This document shows positions 45,444 through 55,886 of a stretch of 64,000 nucleotides of DNA, in pieces. This DNA comes from an uncultured Commensalibacter sp. (GTDB lineage: Bacteria; Pseudomonadota; Alphaproteobacteria; Acetobacterales; Acetobacteraceae): NCBI GenBank assembly GCA_945266285.1, contig CALYOP010000003.1:1-64000 (forward strand), written 5' to 3'. A model generated the notes under the pieces. That model saw only the letters and a program-made list of their open reading frames with translations. It was not told the DNA's origin and ran no database searches. Every line of letters begins with the position of its first letter. Positions within the stretch are counted from its first letter, which is position 1. Position numbers and translations under genes: made by a program.

Positions 45444-46280
45444 ATGGCTATACGACTTTCCCCTCATATGACTGTCATGCAAAATGCTGCACAAAAAGCT
45501 GCTCGGTCGCTTTTGCGTGACTTTAACGAAGTTGAAATGTTGCAGGTTAGCATCAAAGGGCCAGGAGATTTTGTATCTCAAGCAGATATACGTGCGGAAA
45601 AAACAATCCGCACAGAATTGGAACGTGCCCGCCCCGGTTATGGATTTTTGATGGAAGAAAGCGGCGCATCAGGAGCCGAAAACTGGTCATGGCGCTGGAT
45701 TGTTGATCCATTGGATGGAACAACGAATTTTTTACATGGGATCCCACATTGGGCGATTTCAATTGGTTTGCAAAAACGTAATCCAAATGGTGAAATCGAA
45801 TTGGTTGCTGGCCTGGTTTACAACCCTATTGCTAATGAAATGTTTTGGGCCGAAAAAGGGGTTGGTGCATTTTTAAATGATCGTCGATTACGTGTTTCTG
45901 CACGCCGAGATCTTTCAACATCCGTTTTCGCAACTGGAATCCCGCGGGTTATGCCTACGGAAAAACTAGGAAAAAGCTTTGTCAAAACGGTTCAAACCTT
46001 AATGCCGCAAATTGCGGGTTTACGTCGTTTTGGATCAGCCGCTTTGGATTTGGCTTGGGTTGCTGCTGGACGTTATGAAGGTTTTTGGGAGTTTGATCTT
46101 AAGCCTTGGGATGTCGCTGGTGGTATTATTATCATTAAGGAAGCCGGCGGTTATGTTACCGACCACCATGGAAATGCTTTGGATGATATGGGATTATCGG
46201 TTGATATCGTCGCTGCAAATGCTGCATTATTTCCGCAAATGCGCAAAATTGTTGAAGATAACACACCGGATAAAGCCTAA
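45444..46280 (+). CDS. suhB: Inositol monophosphatase family protein (SuhB-like)
   Basis: Mg-dependent phosphatase of the inositol monophosphatase family, 278 residues. Metal-site motifs are visible: SQADIRAEKTIRTEL, FLMEESG, WIVDPLDGTTNFLHGIPHWA and the C-terminal KPWDVAGGIIIIKEAGG. SuhB also acts in rRNA antitermination in E. coli, so the gene can have a moonlighting role. It is separated from efp by a terminator. The next gene begins 35 nt on. Confidence 0.9.
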   Translation: MAIRLSPHMTVMQNAAQKAARSLLRDFNEVEMLQVSIKGPGDFVSQADIRAEKTIRTELERARPGYGFLMEESGASGAENWSWRWIVDPLDGTTNFLHGIPHWAISIGLQKRNPNGEIELVAGLVYNPIANEMFWAEKGVGAFLNDRRLRVSARRDLSTSVFATGIPRVMPTEKLGKSFVKTVQTLMPQIAGLRRFGSAALDLAWVAAGRYEGFWEFDLKPWDVAGGIIIIKEAGGYVTDHHGNALDDMGLSVDIVAANAALFPQMRKIVEDNTPDKA

Positions 46281-46315
46281 CGGGTTTTCTAATATTTTTG
46301 GATATTTGTTGAACC

Positions 46316-47179
46316 ATGAAGTCAAATCACAAAATAATGTCGCTTTCAGTTTTTTCCCAAAATCATAAAAAACGATGCTTTATAAGCCCGGAACTGACTT
46401 TGATGACTTTTCTTTTAGGGTTTGCTTCTTCGACTGCATGGGGACAAGTAACCACTAATAACGATGCTTTGAATCAATTGAGAAGTGCGCCCAAAACAAA
46501 TACAACAGCACAAAAAAAATCAAAAATCGATAAAAAGAAAAAAACAACCCCAGCAAAACCAAATTACATTCGTCAAAAAGCAACCCCTGCGACGCCGGGG
46601 AATACAGCTCAAAAATCAAATCCAGTTGCTGTAACTCCAACAACGCAACATGGAACACCTACAAACACACAAAAACCTATTGAAGCAACGATTCCCAAGG
46701 GGCCTCCTCCTGTACCAGTTTTTAGTGAACCAGGGATTACCGTACCACTTCATCCCCCTTCACCACCGCCTATGCCTATTATCAATGCTAAAGCTGCTGG
46801 TCGTGTTGTAAAAACGACAACCATGACGACGCTTATATTTGCTCCAGATGGTGATGATCTTAATGAATTAATGATGCAAGCCGTTATGGATGTTGCAGAT
46901 AATTTAAAACGGCATCCAGATACGCAAATATATCTTAATGCCTATAGTCACGCTGTTAAGGATGATCCTTCTACACCACGGCGTTTATCATTAAATAGAG
47001 GTTTAACGATCCGTGCTGTTTTAATAAATCAAGGAATTCCTACAACACGTATTTATCTCCTTACCAAAGGAGCTGCATCGGACGAGCCAACAAATACAAA
47101 TCCTGATCGTGTGGATCTAATTCGTTCGGATCAGATGATCCACCCGAAAGCCGAAAACAATTCAAAACCAATAAAATAG
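46316..47179 (+). CDS. OmpA-like C-terminal domain protein with Pro/Lys-rich linker
   Basis: A 287-residue secreted or envelope protein. The signal hydrophobic core is LTLMTFLLGFASSTAWG, after an N-region long enough that an internal ATG at 46337 could be the real start. A low-complexity Lys/Pro/Thr linker (about 45-155, including GPPPVPVFSEP and PPSPPPMPI) leads to an OmpA/MotB-like peptidoglycan-binding domain: LIFAPDGDDLNELMMQAV, DTQIYLNAYSHA and RRLSLNRGLTIRAVLINQG. Probably anchors the envelope to peptidoglycan. Downstream of suhB; converges with the TPR gene. Confidence 0.75.
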   Translation: MKSNHKIMSLSVFSQNHKKRCFISPELTLMTFLLGFASSTAWGQVTTNNDALNQLRSAPKTNTTAQKKSKIDKKKKTTPAKPNYIRQKATPATPGNTAQKSNPVAVTPTTQHGTPTNTQKPIEATIPKGPPPVPVFSEPGITVPLHPPSPPPMPIINAKAAGRVVKTTTMTTLIFAPDGDDLNELMMQAVMDVADNLKRHPDTQIYLNAYSHAVKDDPSTPRRLSLNRGLTIRAVLINQGIPTTRIYLLTKGAASDEPTNTNPDRVDLIRSDQMIHPKAENNSKPIK

Positions 47180-47194
47180 CTGTTTTTAGAAATA

Positions 47195-47785
47195 TTATTG
47201 GGTGAGTTCATAATCTTTGATATGTTCTTTGATGTTTTTCAAAGCAGGAAAGGATTGCAATAATTCTTTCCGATATTTATTGCTTGCACTCGGATTTTTC
47301 TTCTGATCCTCAATTTCACAGCGCAAGAATAAAGCATGGATATTATCGTGTTCTCTTTCCAAAACTTGATGGATATCTTTTAACGCAGCTTCATTTTCAG
47401 ATAATGCCATATAAATTTTGGCTCGGCTTAACAATAAGACATGCGAATCTTTTTGTAAAATTAATGCCTCATTAATATCTTGTAGCGCAGCAGAATCGTT
47501 ACCTAATCTATAATTCCGATTAGCACTATCCAACATTAAGCTAGCTAAAGGTTGTAAATTCTTGCGATTTTCTTCATCTATTTGATGTACAACATGTTTG
47601 AATTCTGTCAAATCTTTAGCGTGCTTTAGCGATTCTTTAAGCGATTGCGCATTAGAACCGAACGTTTTAGTAAATTGTCCAGAACCTTGAGCAAATACCG
47701 GAGGTATTGCTGTAATATAGAAACCAATTAAGAAAAACACCGTCATAGAATAACGGTGTTTTTTCTTACTGATTGTATTTTTCAT
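47195..47785 (-). CDS. Secreted TPR-repeat protein
   Basis: A protein of about 196 residues with a signal peptide (MTVFFLIGFYITAIPPVFAQ) and two to three tetratricopeptide repeats (NRNYRLGNDSAALQDINEAL; LSRAKIYMALSENEAALKDI; ALFLRCEIEDQKKNPSASNK). Probably a periplasmic scaffold; no specific role visible. Several ATGs cluster at 47797-47785; the one at 47785 has AGGGA at about 11 nt. It lies 75 nt downstream of rpmJ on the same strand. Confidence 0.7.
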   Translation of the reverse strand: MKNTISKKKHRYSMTVFFLIGFYITAIPPVFAQGSGQFTKTFGSNAQSLKESLKHAKDLTEFKHVVHQIDEENRKNLQPLASLMLDSANRNYRLGNDSAALQDINEALILQKDSHVLLLSRAKIYMALSENEAALKDIHQVLEREHDNIHALFLRCEIEDQKKNPSASNKYRKELLQSFPALKNIKEHIKDYELTQ

Positions 47786-47860
47786 ATTGAACATCATTCC
47801 CTATCGCCCTTGATCATTGAACCCTCTTACGAGGTGATAACAACGACAGGTTCACAAGAA

Positions 47861-47986
47861 CTAGCCCTGACGTGCTTTCATACGTGGGTTTTTCTTGTTA
47901 ATAACGTAAACACGACCATGACGACGCACAATACGGCAATCTTTATCGCGGGTTTTAGCCGAACGAAGGCTATTTCTGATTTTCAT
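47861..47986 (-). CDS. rpmJ: Ribosomal protein L36, zinc-free form
   Basis: A 41-residue protein too short for most ORF lists. It starts [16 protein letters not shown] and ends NPRMKARQG, as in alphaproteobacterial L36. The zinc-binding Cys/His set of the classical L36 is missing (only one Cys, in [14 protein letters not shown]), which is the usual alphaproteobacterial form. GGAAT lies upstream of the ATG at 47986. Confidence 0.93.
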   Translation of the reverse strand: MKIRNSLRSAKTRDKDCRIVRRHGRVYVINKKNPRMKARQG

Positions 47987-48055
47987 AATTTTAATTCCAT
48001 CATAGGCAACAAACTTAAAATCTAGGCTAGCTATATAAAGAAAATTCTAGAAAAG

Positions 48056-48985
48056 TCAAATCTTTGCTGGATTTTTTAATTCATCAAATAGAATCTCCAA
48101 TTTTTTAAATTCAATTGCCCGCAAAGAATGCTGTCGCCATGCCAAACCAACAGTTCGATAAGTACCTTCACCCATCAAAGGACGTGCTGATACGGTATTC
48201 TGATGCAGAATATGGCTATCAATCGCCATTTTTGGAAGAAATGCTACCCCAGCACCAGCGGCAACTAATTCGATAAGTGTCGCCAATGATGCAGCTACAA
48301 AATCAGTTTGGGCATCATCCTTGGTTTTAAATGCGTGAATTTGATGGCACATATCCAAAGTCTGATCACGCAAGCAATGCCCATCATGAAGCGAAATTAA
48401 TTCTTTGGTCGGAATTTCATCAATGGGCACTTTTTCAAAACGTTCCAATTCATGACCTTTTGGAAAGATAATATAAAAATCATCATCAAAAAGTGCGTAT
48501 GTCTCTGCCCCTTCACTTCGGCAAGGCATTGCAATAATTAATAAATCCAAATGACCAATTGAAAGTTTTTCCATTAACCGATCGGTCATATCTTCGTGAA
48601 CCGTAAATTGTAATTTGGGAAAATATTTCTTAATACCTTTAACCATATACGGCAGAATAAAAGGCGCAATGGTGGGAATAATTCCCAATTTTAATGGCAA
48701 GATAAAAGGATCCCGAGCAGAAGTAATTACTTCTCGAACCGATTCCAAAGCGTGTAAAGCGACTTTAGCCTGAGCTGCAATTTCTTCACCAAGCGGCGTA
48801 AATATCACCCGCTTTCCAGCAGTTCTATCCAGGATCGTGATATCTAATTGGCGTTCAAGCGTTAGGATTCCCGCCGATAATGTAGATTGCGTAACCGAAC
48901 AAGCTTGTGCTGCTTTTCCGAAATGGCGCAATTCCAACAGCGTTATCAAATAACGTAATTGCTGAGGAGAAGGTAAAATATCCAT
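48056..48985 (-). CDS. oxyR: LysR-type peroxide sensor OxyR
   Basis: LysR-family regulator, 309 residues. The N-terminal winged helix-turn-helix has LRYLITLLELRHFGKAAQA and TQSTLSAGILTLERQL. The effector domain carries HCLRDQTLDMC with Cys204 and Cys213, the same spacing as redox Cys199/Cys208 of E. coli OxyR. H2O2 would form the disulfide and change DNA contacts. It diverges from ahpC across 128 nt, the standard target arrangement. Confidence 0.94.
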   Translation of the reverse strand: MDILPSPQQLRYLITLLELRHFGKAAQACSVTQSTLSAGILTLERQLDITILDRTAGKRVIFTPLGEEIAAQAKVALHALESVREVITSARDPFILPLKLGIIPTIAPFILPYMVKGIKKYFPKLQFTVHEDMTDRLMEKLSIGHLDLLIIAMPCRSEGAETYALFDDDFYIIFPKGHELERFEKVPIDEIPTKELISLHDGHCLRDQTLDMCHQIHAFKTKDDAQTDFVAASLATLIELVAAGAGVAFLPKMAIDSHILHQNTVSARPLMGEGTYRTVGLAWRQHSLRAIEFKKLEILFDELKNPAKI

Positions 48986-49035
48986 CGATTTTTTCGATCA
49001 TCTATCTTTAAAGAATTCATTGGCATATTCCTACA

Positions 49036-49065
49036 TATAAGGCCATAAATAAAGAAAGCCTTATA
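49036..49065. promoter_or_regulatory. Inverted repeat in the oxyR/ahpC intergenic region
   Basis: TATAAGGC (49036-49043) and GCCTTATA (49058-49065) with 14 nt between, about 49 nt before the ahpC ATG. It is a candidate control element of the divergent pair. It does not follow the spaced ATAG/CTAT OxyR pattern exactly, so the binding protein is uncertain. Confidence 0.35.
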
Positions 49066-49113
49066 GCTTTGTAATATAAAATAATCTCAGATGATTTTTA
49101 AGGAGTCATAAAG

Positions 49114-49650
49114 ATGTTAACAGTCGGTGATCAATTTCCTTCCTTCAGTCTTACCGCCGTTCCTGCTGGCCCAGATGGGTTAAAAGGGGAATTCAAAACA
49201 ATCACAAATAAAGATGATAGCGGAAAATGGAAACTTTTCTTTTTCTGGCCAATGGATTTCACCTTTATTTGTCCAACTGAAATCGTTGCTTTTGGTAAAT
49301 TAGCCAAAGAATTCGAATCAAGAAATACCGCTGTTTATGGCCTTTCAATTGATTCTGAATATGTTCATATGAACTGGCGTATTCATCACGAAGACCTTAA
49401 AAACCTCGATATTCCAATGCTTGCTGACAATAAGCGGGAACTGTCTTCTGCATTAGGGATTATTTCCTATACGGCTGGTGTAACACTTCGCGCAACCTTC
49501 GTTGTTGATCCAAATGGTATTATCCGTCACGTCAGTGCTAATGATCTTTCTGTTGGTCGTAACCCAGAAGAATTTATCCGTATCATTGATGCACTTCAAA
49601 GCGATGCATTGTGCCCATGTAACTGGCATAAAGGGGAACCAACCCTCTAA
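49114..49650 (+). CDS. ahpC: Alkyl hydroperoxide reductase AhpC (2-Cys peroxiredoxin)
   Basis: Typical 2-Cys peroxiredoxin, 178 residues, reducing H2O2 and organic peroxides in the cytoplasm. The peroxidatic Cys53 lies in PMDFTFICPTEIVAFG, the resolving Cys in the C-terminal ALCPCNWHKGEPTL (Cys167 or Cys169). No ahpF or ahpD adjoins, so the reductant is encoded elsewhere. AAGGAGTCATAAAG provides the ribosome site. It ends at a strong terminator and is expected to be OxyR-controlled. Confidence 0.94.
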   Translation: MLTVGDQFPSFSLTAVPAGPDGLKGEFKTITNKDDSGKWKLFFFWPMDFTFICPTEIVAFGKLAKEFESRNTAVYGLSIDSEYVHMNWRIHHEDLKNLDIPMLADNKRELSSALGIISYTAGVTLRATFVVDPNGIIRHVSANDLSVGRNPEEFIRIIDALQSDALCPCNWHKGEPTL

Positions 49651-49690
49651 TTTGTTTAATTTAAAAAAAATTATTTTTTAGGTTAGCTTT

Positions 49691-49730
49691 AAAACGTCTT
49701 TATGGGTTACCATAAAGACGTTTTTATTTA
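49691..49730 (+). terminator. Rho-independent terminator after ahpC
   Basis: AAAACGTCTTTATGG and CCATAAAGACGTTTT, a perfect 15-bp stem with a 4-nt loop (GTTA), followed by TTATTTAT. It covers the upstream ATG at 49702 of the next frame, showing that this is not that gene's start. Confidence 0.92.
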
Positions 49731-49746
49731 TCAACGAAGAAAACCA

Positions 49747-50436
49747 ATGCGTGCTTTTATCATTCAACATGTCGATTTCGAAGGCCCAGGCTATCTTTTA
49801 ACTTGGTTACAAAAGAATAATGCACAGATTGAAATTATTCATATCGCTAAACCTGATTATTCTTTCCCCACCATTAAGGATATTGACCTGCTGATTATTC
49901 TTGGCGGTCCTATGAGCGTTAATGATGAGAAAGAATATCCATGGTTAACGCATGAAAAAAACTTCATCCGTCAAGCAATACATGCACAAATACCAATTTT
50001 GGGGATTTGTCTTGGTGCACAATTAATCGCTAATAGCGTTGGGGGAAAAGTTTATTCCAATAACCAACAAGAAATTGGTTGGTTTCCTGTTCAAGGTATC
50101 GTTTCGTCTGACCCTACCAAAATGGTTTTTCCTGAACAATTTATTACCTTTCATTGGCATGGAGAACGGTTCGATATTCCTGAAGGTGCAACTTTATTAG
50201 CCAAGAGTCAGGCTTGTCCAAATCAGGCTTTTCAACTGAATCGCCGCGTTATTGGTTTGCAATTCCATCCTGAAATAACCTTAGAAAATATTCAAAACCT
50301 AATTAAAATAGACGGTGCAAATCTGAAGCCCGCTCCTTTTGTTCAGTCAGCTGAAACGATGCTTTCTGTGTCCAATGAATATTATAAAAGTAATCATGAT
50401 ATAATTGATCAAGTGCTAAGTTATCTAACGCAATAA
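49747..50436 (+). CDS. Class I glutamine amidotransferase domain protein
   Basis: A stand-alone glutamine amidotransferase, 229 residues, similar to the GMP-synthase-like GATase proteins. Oxyanion and nucleophile region ILGICLGAQLIANSVGG, then FHWHGERFDIPEGATLLAKS and the catalytic His-Glu in GLQFHPEITLENI. The frame is open to 49702 but that start lies within the ahpC terminator; the ATG at 49747 is preferred. Its partner synthase is not adjacent and its substrate is unknown; related proteins hydrolyse gamma-glutamyl compounds. Confidence 0.85.
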   Translation: MRAFIIQHVDFEGPGYLLTWLQKNNAQIEIIHIAKPDYSFPTIKDIDLLIILGGPMSVNDEKEYPWLTHEKNFIRQAIHAQIPILGICLGAQLIANSVGGKVYSNNQQEIGWFPVQGIVSSDPTKMVFPEQFITFHWHGERFDIPEGATLLAKSQACPNQAFQLNRRVIGLQFHPEITLENIQNLIKIDGANLKPAPFVQSAETMLSVSNEYYKSNHDIIDQVLSYLTQ

Positions 50437-50892
50437 TCTGTTCCGTATTTGTTAATTATTTTCTTGATTCATTTAATAATTCGAAATGTATAAAATTCAT
50501 ATACGAAATACGATTTGTAATATAGCCATTGTGAGGGGTGGGATGATTATGATCAGGTTGGTATCGCGCTAGCTAATTTTCTTTAAATATGATTGAATAT
50601 TTCGATATTGATCAAAATTTATGTAATCGTTAGGATTTACATTATAGAATTATCTATGTCGTAAGATTAATATCGCTAAAGGAAACCCAAAACATATCTT
50701 TATGTGAAAATTAAAAGAAAACACCAATTTGAATTCATCTAATCTTCACCATGATTCCTATAATGATTAAAATGTAATTTCGACTTTTCTCTTTTGTTTC
50801 TCGAATATAAAATCTTAATTTCGCCCTATAACGAGATTTAAAAAATTTTTGTGCAAATAGCCACCTATCAGAGCTATTTTCCTGACTAAATC
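50437..50892. other. Gap between the amidotransferase gene and glmM
   Basis: 456 nt, AT-rich. A weak hairpin (AAATAGC at 50855-50861, GCTATTT at 50873-50879) near the glmM stop could end glmM transcription on the minus strand. A short GC-richer patch lies at 50531-50575. I see no gene or RNA. Confidence 0.45.
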
Positions 50893-52251
50893 CTAATTCT
50901 GTACTTGATGGATTGCTTCACAGATAGAACCCAAAACCTCCTGGACTAACGCTTCATCTTCAGCTTCTGCCATAATACGGATAAGCGGTTCAGTACCACT
51001 TTTACGTAACAGAATACGACCATCCTTACCCAATTTTTCTTCCGCTAAACGTGTCGCCTCTTTGACTTCAGGCGTGTTCAAAGGATCGATTCCATTAAAT
51101 CGAATATTCCGAAGTTCCTGTGGAAAAGGTTTGAACATTTTACAAACTTGACTTGCTTTTTCTTGCTTATCGACCAACACGGCTAAAACTTGAAGTGCTG
51201 CGATAATACCGTCTCCCGTGGTTGAGAAATCGGATAAAATCATATGGCCGGACTGTTCACCACCGACATTACTTCCCAATTCCCTCATGCGTTCAACAAC
51301 ATAACGATCGCCAACTTGCGTTCTAACCAAAGCCAAACCATTTTTTTGTAAAAAACGTTCAAGACCAATATTAGACATCACTGTTGCAATGATATTGGGA
51401 TTAGGTAACAAACCATTTTCTGCCCATGATGAAGCAATCAATGCAAGAATCTGATCTCCATCAATAAGATGCCCTGTTTCATCGACGATCAACATTCGAT
51501 CAGCATCACCATCCAAAGCAATACCAATATCCGCCTGATTTTCCAGGACTGCTTTAATTAATTTTTCTGGACAGGTTGAACCACAATCAAGATTAATATT
51601 AAGACCATCTGGCTGACAGCCAATCGTGATAACCTCTGCACCTAATTCCCACAACGCCTTAGGTGCAACACGATAAGCGGCTCCATTCGCGCAATCGACA
51701 ACAATTTTTAAACCGTTTAATCGCAATCGTCTTGGAAAAGATGCTTTGACATGTTCAATATAGCGTCCGACCGCATCATCCAAACGCACCGCACGACCAA
51801 TATTTTTAGAAGAAGCAAGCTGCGCCGACAGGTCTGAATTCATCATCGATTCAATTTGACATTCTGTTGCATCAGAAAGTTTAAACCCATCGCGTGCAAA
51901 AATCTTGATGCCATTATCCCCAAAAGGATTATGCGAAGCCGATATCATCACCCCAAGATCCGCGCGCAAAGAACGTGTCAGCATAGCAATGGCAGGCGTT
52001 GGCATCGGTCCTACCAATACCACATCCATTCCAGCAGATAAAAATCCCGCTACCAAAGCACTTTCAATCATATAGCCAGACAAACGCGTGTCTTTACCAA
52101 TCAAGACTTGATGCCTTCTGGAAATTTCTTTGCTCATAAACAGCAAACCAGCCGCCTGTCCCAGTTTCTGTGCTATTTCAATGGTCATTGGATAGCTATT
52201 TGCTGTACCGCGAATCCCATCAGTTCCAAACAGTGATCGCTTATCTTTCAT
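50893..52251 (-). CDS. glmM: Phosphoglucosamine mutase
   Basis: Interconverts glucosamine 6-phosphate and glucosamine 1-phosphate for UDP-GlcNAc and the cell wall. It has 452 residues, normal for the family. The phospho-acceptor Ser is in [17 protein letters not shown] (Ser106), the Mg loop [11 protein letters not shown], the sugar loop [10 protein letters not shown] and the phosphate site [12 protein letters not shown]. It is 35 nt downstream of folP on the same strand, a conserved pair. Confidence 0.96.
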   Translation of the reverse strand: MKDKRSLFGTDGIRGTANSYPMTIEIAQKLGQAAGLLFMSKEISRRHQVLIGKDTRLSGYMIESALVAGFLSAGMDVVLVGPMPTPAIAMLTRSLRADLGVMISASHNPFGDNGIKIFARDGFKLSDATECQIESMMNSDLSAQLASSKNIGRAVRLDDAVGRYIEHVKASFPRRLRLNGLKIVVDCANGAAYRVAPKALWELGAEVITIGCQPDGLNINLDCGSTCPEKLIKAVLENQADIGIALDGDADRMLIVDETGHLIDGDQILALIASSWAENGLLPNPNIIATVMSNIGLERFLQKNGLALVRTQVGDRYVVERMRELGSNVGGEQSGHMILSDFSTTGDGIIAALQVLAVLVDKQEKASQVCKMFKPFPQELRNIRFNGIDPLNTPEVKEATRLAEEKLGKDGRILLRKSGTEPLIRIMAEAEDEALVQEVLGSICEAIHQVQN

Positions 52252-52286
52252 CTATTTCTTCCCAGACTATTTTTTAATTTTAAGGC

Positions 52287-53312
52287 CTAGAAAGCCTTTA
52301 ACGCTTCCCATAAGCATAAAGCTTGTCGCATCGCCGGCACATTATGAACACGAATCACACTACCACCCAATATCGACGCGGGTAATGATGCAGCAATCGT
52401 CCCTGGATCACAAGCTTTTGATGAAGAAACTTGTGATATTGTCTGAATAAACCGCTTACGCGATACTCCTAATAATAATCGACAACCCAAATTCGCAAAA
52501 GCCGGTAAATGTTGAATCAAGGTAATATTATCCTTAGTATCTTTTGCAAAACCAATACCTGGATCAACAATTATATTTTCACGTGCAATACCTGATTGCG
52601 TAGCAATCTGAATACGTTGCTCCAATTCCTGTAATACTTCCAGAACGATATTTTTGTAAGAAGCAAATTGCATCATAGTTTGAGGATTACCGCGCATATG
52701 CATTAAAATAACCGGACACCCCGCTTCAGCAATTAATGCTGCACTATTCTTATCTGTAAGTGCAGAAATATCATTAATCATATCAATCCCGGCGTCCAAA
52801 GCCTGACGCATGGTATCGGTATGACGCGTATCTATAGAAAGTAAAGCCCCACACCCCTTCAGTGCCTTAATTACAGGGATAACCCGCGCACATTCTTCTT
52901 CAACGGAAACTTCTTGCGAACCTGGACGTGTACTTTCTCCACCGATATCAAGTATTGCGGCTCCATCTGCTACCATCTGATGCCCTTCACGGACAGCATG
53001 TTCAATATGGAAATGTTCACCACCATTGCTAAAACTGTCAGGCGTTATATTTAATATTCCCATAACTTGTGAACCCGCAGGCAAACCAGCAAGTGGCAAA
53101 GGCCGCGACAACTTTTTTGCTATGATTTGCTGAGTCTTATCGAGTTTTGTTACTGGAATAAGCGGCGATTGAATTCCTTCTTGAATAACTTTTACGAATG
53201 TAAAAGCAATTTCATTCGTACCAAAAGGAAGCGCTATTTGCGAAGCAATAGCTTGGTGGGCAGCTTCTTTATATAAAAACCCATAAGGTTCCAGATAATT
53301 ATTATCGTTCAT
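52287..53312 (-). CDS. folP: Dihydropteroate synthase
   Basis: Forms dihydropteroate from pterin diphosphate and p-aminobenzoate; target of sulfonamides. The 341 residues exceed the usual 280 because of an N-terminal extension of about 80 residues. The barrel starts at GSQVMGILNITPDSFSNGG, followed by AAILDIGGESTRPGS, VILMHMRGNPQTM, NIIVDPGIGFAKDTKDN and LLGVSRKRFI. A Ser/Lys-rich start was not seen, and no better internal start with ribosome site is evident. First gene of folP-glmM. Confidence 0.94.
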   Translation of the reverse strand: MNDNNYLEPYGFLYKEAAHQAIASQIALPFGTNEIAFTFVKVIQEGIQSPLIPVTKLDKTQQIIAKKLSRPLPLAGLPAGSQVMGILNITPDSFSNGGEHFHIEHAVREGHQMVADGAAILDIGGESTRPGSQEVSVEEECARVIPVIKALKGCGALLSIDTRHTDTMRQALDAGIDMINDISALTDKNSAALIAEAGCPVILMHMRGNPQTMMQFASYKNIVLEVLQELEQRIQIATQSGIARENIIVDPGIGFAKDTKDNITLIQHLPAFANLGCRLLLGVSRKRFIQTISQVSSSKACDPGTIAASLPASILGGSVIRVHNVPAMRQALCLWEALKAF

Positions 53313-53674
53313 TGAATCATGCTACTCAAAATTTCCTAAGAAACATTTATTCAAATAATATAGCCATAACCGATATTTTAAGATTTACCTATTAAAACAT
53401 GAAAGCCTGAATGAATATTAATCATTTACACTGAATAGTATTTTTTAATCCAAGCATAAACAAAAACAATTTGATATATAAGAAAGAACTGATTGATCGT
53501 GTTTTTATTGTATAAAGCAAAACATAATTCGTAGGATACGCGAAATAATTACCTCTATACCTATCTCTAAAACGAATAAAAACAAGAAAACTAAAAGAAG
53601 AAATATCAATTATATTTATCTGAGCAAAATTAAGATTAATATTCTTTCAATAAATCTAATCTAAGTTTTTTGCA
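53313..53674. other. Gap between ftsH terminator and folP
   Basis: About 360 nt, AT-rich, presumably holding the folP promoter. I see no gene or clear operator. Confidence 0.4.
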
Positions 53675-53708
53675 TAAAAAAAGCGAAGAAGAAAATTCTT
53701 CTTCGCTT
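53675..53708 (-). terminator. Rho-independent terminator of ftsH
   Basis: On the minus strand AAGCGAAGAAGAA and TTCTTCTTCGCTT pair over 13 bp with a tight loop and run into TTTTTT (plus-strand A run at 53675-53680). It lies just after the ftsH stop and separates it from folP. Confidence 0.92.
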
Positions 53709-53727
53709 AATAAAATAGAATTAAAAA

Positions 53728-55659
53728 CTAATTTGAACTTGGCACAGCGTCTATATTCCAGTCACCTTTTTGTTCGGCATTACTTTCAATAACAGGAACA
53801 GAAGGACGACCATTTTTAGAAAAATCATCCGTTGTGCTTTTATCCAACGTTTCTCCTCGCAATACTTTTTGGATTTCGTCACCGGTTAAAGTTTCGTATT
53901 CCAAAAGTCCTTGTGCCAGACGTTCCAATTCTTCACGATGTTCTATAAGAAGATTGCGTGCTTTTTCATAAGCTTCATCAATCAATCTTTTAATCTCGTT
54001 TTCAATTTCTCGAATAGTTTGACCCGAAACATTACTCCCCTGTGAGGAATGACCAAGATACATGTCTTGATCATTATTACCATAAGCAACCATACCTAAA
54101 CGATCGCTCATACCCCATTCGGTTACCATGCGGCGTGCCAAATCCGTGGCCATTTTAATATCACCCGAAGCACCATTGGAAACATTATCAGCCCCAAAAA
54201 TTAATTCTTCAGAAGCTCTTCCCCCCATGGCAAGTAATAATTCCGCCAAACATTTCGCTTTACTTTTAGAATAACGGTCACCTTCTGGTAGACTCATCAC
54301 CAAACCCAAAGCACGACCACGAGGAATAATCGTTGCTTTATGCACCGGATCCGTTCCAGGTGTTAAAATCGCACAGATCGCATGTCCACCTTCGTGATAA
54401 GCTGTCATTTTCTTTTCATCATCGCTCATCACCAAAGAACGCCGCTCTGCACCCATTAATACCTTATCTTTGGCATTTTCAAATTCGAGCATCGACACCG
54501 TACGTCTTCCTAGACGTGCAGCTAACAAAGCCGCCTCGTTAACCAAATTAGCAAGATCAGCACCTGAAAAACCAGGAGTTCCGCGAGCAATAATTTTTGG
54601 ATCTACATCCGATGCCAAAGGCAAATTCCGCATATGAATACGCAAAATCTTCTCACGTCCCCCAACATCAGGATTAGGGACAACAACCTGTCGGTCAAAT
54701 CGACCTGGACGCAATAATGCCGGATCAAGGACGTCTGGTCTGTTGGTTGCAGCAATCAAAATAACGCTTTCATTACTATCAAACCCATCCATTTCCACGA
54801 GCATTTGGTTTAAGGTTTGTTCACGTTCGTCATTACCACCACCAAGACCAATGCCACGATGCCGTCCAACCGCATCAATTTCGTCAATAAAAATAATACA
54901 TGGCGCTGCTTTTTTACCTTGTTCGAACATATCTCGAACACGGGATGCACCGACACCGACAAACATTTCAACAAAGTCTGAACCAGAAATCGTAAAAAAG
55001 GGTACGTTTGCTTCACCAGCAATTGCACGTGCTAATAATGTTTTACCTGTCCCTGGAGGTCCTACCAATAAAACACCTTTGGGTATCTTACCGCCCAAAC
55101 GTTGGAAACGTTGAGGATCGCGCAAGAATTCAACGATTTCTTCTAATTCCCCTTTTGCTTCATCAATTCCAGCAACATCGGCAAAAGTTACACGACCCTG
55201 TTTTTCCGTCAATAACCGTGCTCGAGATTTGCCAAAGCCCATAGCTTTACCGCTACTTGCTTGAACATTCCGCATTAAAAAGAAAATAATGCCGCAAATT
55301 ATTAAACCTAATAATAAATTAGGAAGCATTCCTCTAAAAAAGCTACCGTCACTATCAACAGGTTTGTAAACAACATCAACGTTTTTTTCGGCCAGTTTCG
55401 AACCTAAGTCACCTTGATATAAGGGTAAATAAGTCCGAAATTCCTCTGTTCCTTTCCCTTTCTTGGATTCACCAGTCAAAATATTGTCTTGAATGGTAAC
55501 CTGTTCTACTTCTCCCTTATTAACCCGGTTCATAAATTGCGTAAAAGAAATCTGGCTCATTCCACGCATAGACGAACCTTGTTGCAACCAATAAAAGGAG
55601 GCTACAATCGCAATTAGAACCACAAGTAAAAGTAATAAATTACGGCTAAAATTCTTCAT
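53728..55659 (-). CDS. ftsH: ATP-dependent zinc metalloprotease FtsH
   Basis: Membrane-anchored AAA protease, 643 residues, degrading membrane and regulatory proteins. Helix 1 is at about 7-25, a periplasmic domain follows, then helix 2 at about 111-130. Walker A GPPGTGKT is at 200-207, Walker B IIFIDEID at 255-262 and the arginine-finger region RPGRFDRQ near 317. The zinc site is HEGGH at 422-426 instead of the more usual HEAGH; the metal ligands are retained. It sits after tilS as in many proteobacteria and ends at a strong terminator. Confidence 0.97.
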   Translation of the reverse strand: MKNFSRNLLLLLVVLIAIVASFYWLQQGSSMRGMSQISFTQFMNRVNKGEVEQVTIQDNILTGESKKGKGTEEFRTYLPLYQGDLGSKLAEKNVDVVYKPVDSDGSFFRGMLPNLLLGLIICGIIFFLMRNVQASSGKAMGFGKSRARLLTEKQGRVTFADVAGIDEAKGELEEIVEFLRDPQRFQRLGGKIPKGVLLVGPPGTGKTLLARAIAGEANVPFFTISGSDFVEMFVGVGASRVRDMFEQGKKAAPCIIFIDEIDAVGRHRGIGLGGGNDEREQTLNQMLVEMDGFDSNESVILIAATNRPDVLDPALLRPGRFDRQVVVPNPDVGGREKILRIHMRNLPLASDVDPKIIARGTPGFSGADLANLVNEAALLAARLGRRTVSMLEFENAKDKVLMGAERRSLVMSDDEKKMTAYHEGGHAICAILTPGTDPVHKATIIPRGRALGLVMSLPEGDRYSKSKAKCLAELLLAMGGRASEELIFGADNVSNGASGDIKMATDLARRMVTEWGMSDRLGMVAYGNNDQDMYLGHSSQGSNVSGQTIREIENEIKRLIDEAYEKARNLLIEHREELERLAQGLLEYETLTGDEIQKVLRGETLDKSTTDDFSKNGRPSVPVIESNAEQKGDWNIDAVPSSN

Positions 55660-55886
55660 TCTATTTTATATTTCCATAGTTCAGGCAAACAGGTTTGTTA
55701 TTTATCAAAAAAACGCACTGATTTTATCTTCAGCAGCTTTTTTTGCGAATAAATTTCATTACTTTATAAGATAAGGAATGAATCGCTGCTTTCACACCCC
55801 TAAAATTCTTTTTTCTACATTTTTTCTTTCACTATTTAGACCTTTTTTAACAATATATTCCTCGATGATGCGTATCTTTCAAATCA

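Noticed and set aside
49702..49746. Longer start for the glutamine amidotransferase
   Set aside because: It lies within the 15-bp terminator stem of ahpC.
50531..50575. GC-richer patch considered as a small RNA or tRNA remnant
   Set aside because: No cloverleaf, stem or promoter could be drawn convincingly.
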